A DNA stretch of 7,288 bases from Candidatus Saccharimonadota bacterium (GTDB lineage: Bacteria > Patescibacteria > Saccharimonadia > Saccharimonadales > Nanosyncoccaceae). The translations under genes and the position numbers were made by a program. The first letter of the stretch is position 1. Each line of letters starts with the position of its first letter. Positions 6,466 to 7,288 of the stretch are shown one piece after another. The notes beneath the pieces are model-generated. The model did not search any database. It saw only the letters and a program-made list of their open reading frames with translations, and was not told the origin of the DNA. Where the stretch lies: NCBI GenBank assembly GCA_017429465.1, contig JAFROU010000074.1, forward strand, positions 1 to 7,288, read 5' to 3'.

Positions 6466-7288
6466 CTCCACAATTTGGTACACTAATGATTTCTTTATTA
6501 AAGACGTTTTTTATTTCCCCTTTCTTGTTACTATATGGCACTAACGAAATATTTAATTCTTTATCTGAATGAATATTAGTAAGAATGGCTTTCTTTTGAG
6601 TAGGGTCTAACTTGCCGACAATAAAATCATTAAGAATTAATAGAATACCTTTCGTATCTTCACTACTATAATAATCAATTTGAATTTCATCTTGATTAAT
6701 TATCTTTGCTTCGGCTTTTGTTATGGTCGGTAAAGTAAAACCATTAGTAATATTGACGTGGGCAGACATAGTACTAGATCTTTTATTACTATCGGTAATT
6801 TTTACTTGGATGTAAAAATCTGCTGGCGATAAATAGGTATGTGTAAAATACGGTGATTCGGTCTCAGCTTCAAATGCGCCATCGCCATCTAAGTCCCATT
6901 CATATTTGATGATTTTAGAATTTGCAAGAGATTTTGAGGCATCATAATGGATTGCTTGATTGATTAGACTCTGATAATCATCAGCAGAAAGTATGGCAGT
7001 TGGTCTCGACAAAAGATCATTAGTTTCTAAACTGAAGTCGTTGGTTGAGGTAAATACCTTGCCGTTAGTGGCTTTTGCTAGCTCTTGATAGCCATCGGCA
7101 ATATTCGGATTGGTTATTACAAAAAAATTCACTGGGTCAATTTCTAATGAACGATTAATCACGTCGTTCAGAGTAACTCCGTCTAAATCTGGTGAATGGT
7201 AGCAGGCGTCAGTTAAAAGAATAATTGATTTTGTGGCGCCACGTTCCCATCTTAACTCATTCATTACGTGGAGTGAAGCGGAGAGCGC
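6455..7288 (-). CDS. vWA-PKD domain surface-type protein, partial (N-terminus beyond the right edge)
   Basis: 277 residues are visible. The frame stays open past the internal ATG at 7264 to the window edge (ALSASLHVMNELRWERG), so the true start lies outside. Residues 1 to about 90 are the second half of a von Willebrand factor A domain: the strand SIILLTDA (21-28) carries the probable third MIDAS aspartate, D27, and FFVITNPN with GKVFT matches the later strands. About 98-181 is a PKD domain: KYEWDLDGDG (128-137), SPYFTHTY (145-152) and a VKITDSN strand. About 186-273 looks like a further beta-sandwich, possibly Fn3-like. The end is PNCGVSV, with no LPXTG, membrane anchor or charged tail. Such architectures usually lie outside the cell and bind proteins or glycans, with MIDAS metal dependence. 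No terminator is visible after the TAG; the last 11 bp overlap the opposite gene. Confidence 0.85.
   Translation of the reverse strand, partial: ALSASLHVMNELRWERGATKSIILLTDACYHSPDLDGVTLNDVINRSLEIDPVNFFVITNPNIADGYQELAKATNGKVFTSTNDFSLETNDLLSRPTAILSADDYQSLINQAIHYDASKSLANSKIIKYEWDLDGDGAFEAETESPYFTHTYLSPADFYIQVKITDSNKRSSTMSAHVNITNGFTLPTITKAEAKIINQDEIQIDYYSSEDTKGILLILNDFIVGKLDPTQKKAILTNIHSDKELNISLVPYSNKKGEIKNVFNKEIISVPNCGVSV

Noticed and set aside
6492..6512. Hairpin TCTTTA-T-TAAAGA followed by a T-run as terminator of the 66-aa gene
   Set aside because: The stem is short, purely weak except one pair, and has almost no loop; it lies inside the vWA-PKD coding frame.
1..7288. CRISPR array, tRNA, rRNA, insertion sequence or phage attachment site
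   Set aside because: No regularly spaced repeats, RNA-gene signatures, transposase motifs or terminal inverted repeats were seen on either strand.

Overview
The window is a bacterial chromosome segment of moderate GC read with the standard genetic code. It holds five protein genes: two run off the window ends and three are complete. The organism cannot be fixed from the sequence alone. My best guess is an anaerobic, host-associated Patescibacteria/Saccharibacteria-type (CPR) bacterium. This rests on the large orphan membrane protein beside a vWA/PKD surface protein, the poor-SD (near leaderless) starts of two neighbouring genes, and the anaerobic ribonucleotide reductase under NrdR-type control. 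The main alternative is a member of the Bacillota, which the lipoprotein gene resembles in its TTG start, GGGGGTGAT ribosome binding site and LCACG lipobox.

Layout. 1-2089 (minus) is nrdD, the anaerobic class III ribonucleoside-triphosphate reductase, cut by the left edge just before its zinc site and glycyl-radical C-terminus. 2090-2433 is a 344-bp divergent intergenic region. It carries a near-consensus nrdD promoter with one NrdR box in its -35/-10 spacer and a second box just past the start site. Further upstream it carries a second, weaker pair of NrdR-like boxes with almost the same spacing, then a separate promoter for the rightward gene. 2434-3111 (plus) is a small lipoprotein of unknown function. 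It ends at a strong hairpin terminator that also serves, in the other direction, the convergent gene at 3149-6178 (minus), a 1009-aa polytopic membrane protein. The 86-bp gap 6179-6264 holds two divergent promoters, each placed so that transcription starts at or within a few bases of the ATG. 6265-6465 (plus) encodes a 66-aa Cys/His protein with a 'GDHWHLSS' tail. It overlaps tail-to-tail by 11 bp with 6455-7288 (minus), the C-terminal part of a vWA-PKD surface-type protein cut by the right edge.

How the parts relate. nrdD supplies dNTPs without oxygen, and its promoter is built for repression by NrdR when dATP/ATP is high. The 1009-aa protein and the vWA-PKD protein lie on the same strand and both look envelope-associated. 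They may belong to one cell-surface or secretion module, but each seems to be transcribed separately and no recognised secretion ATPase lies in the window. The most useful observations are the doubled NrdR box pairs, the back-to-back (near) leaderless promoters, and the uncharacterised large membrane protein.
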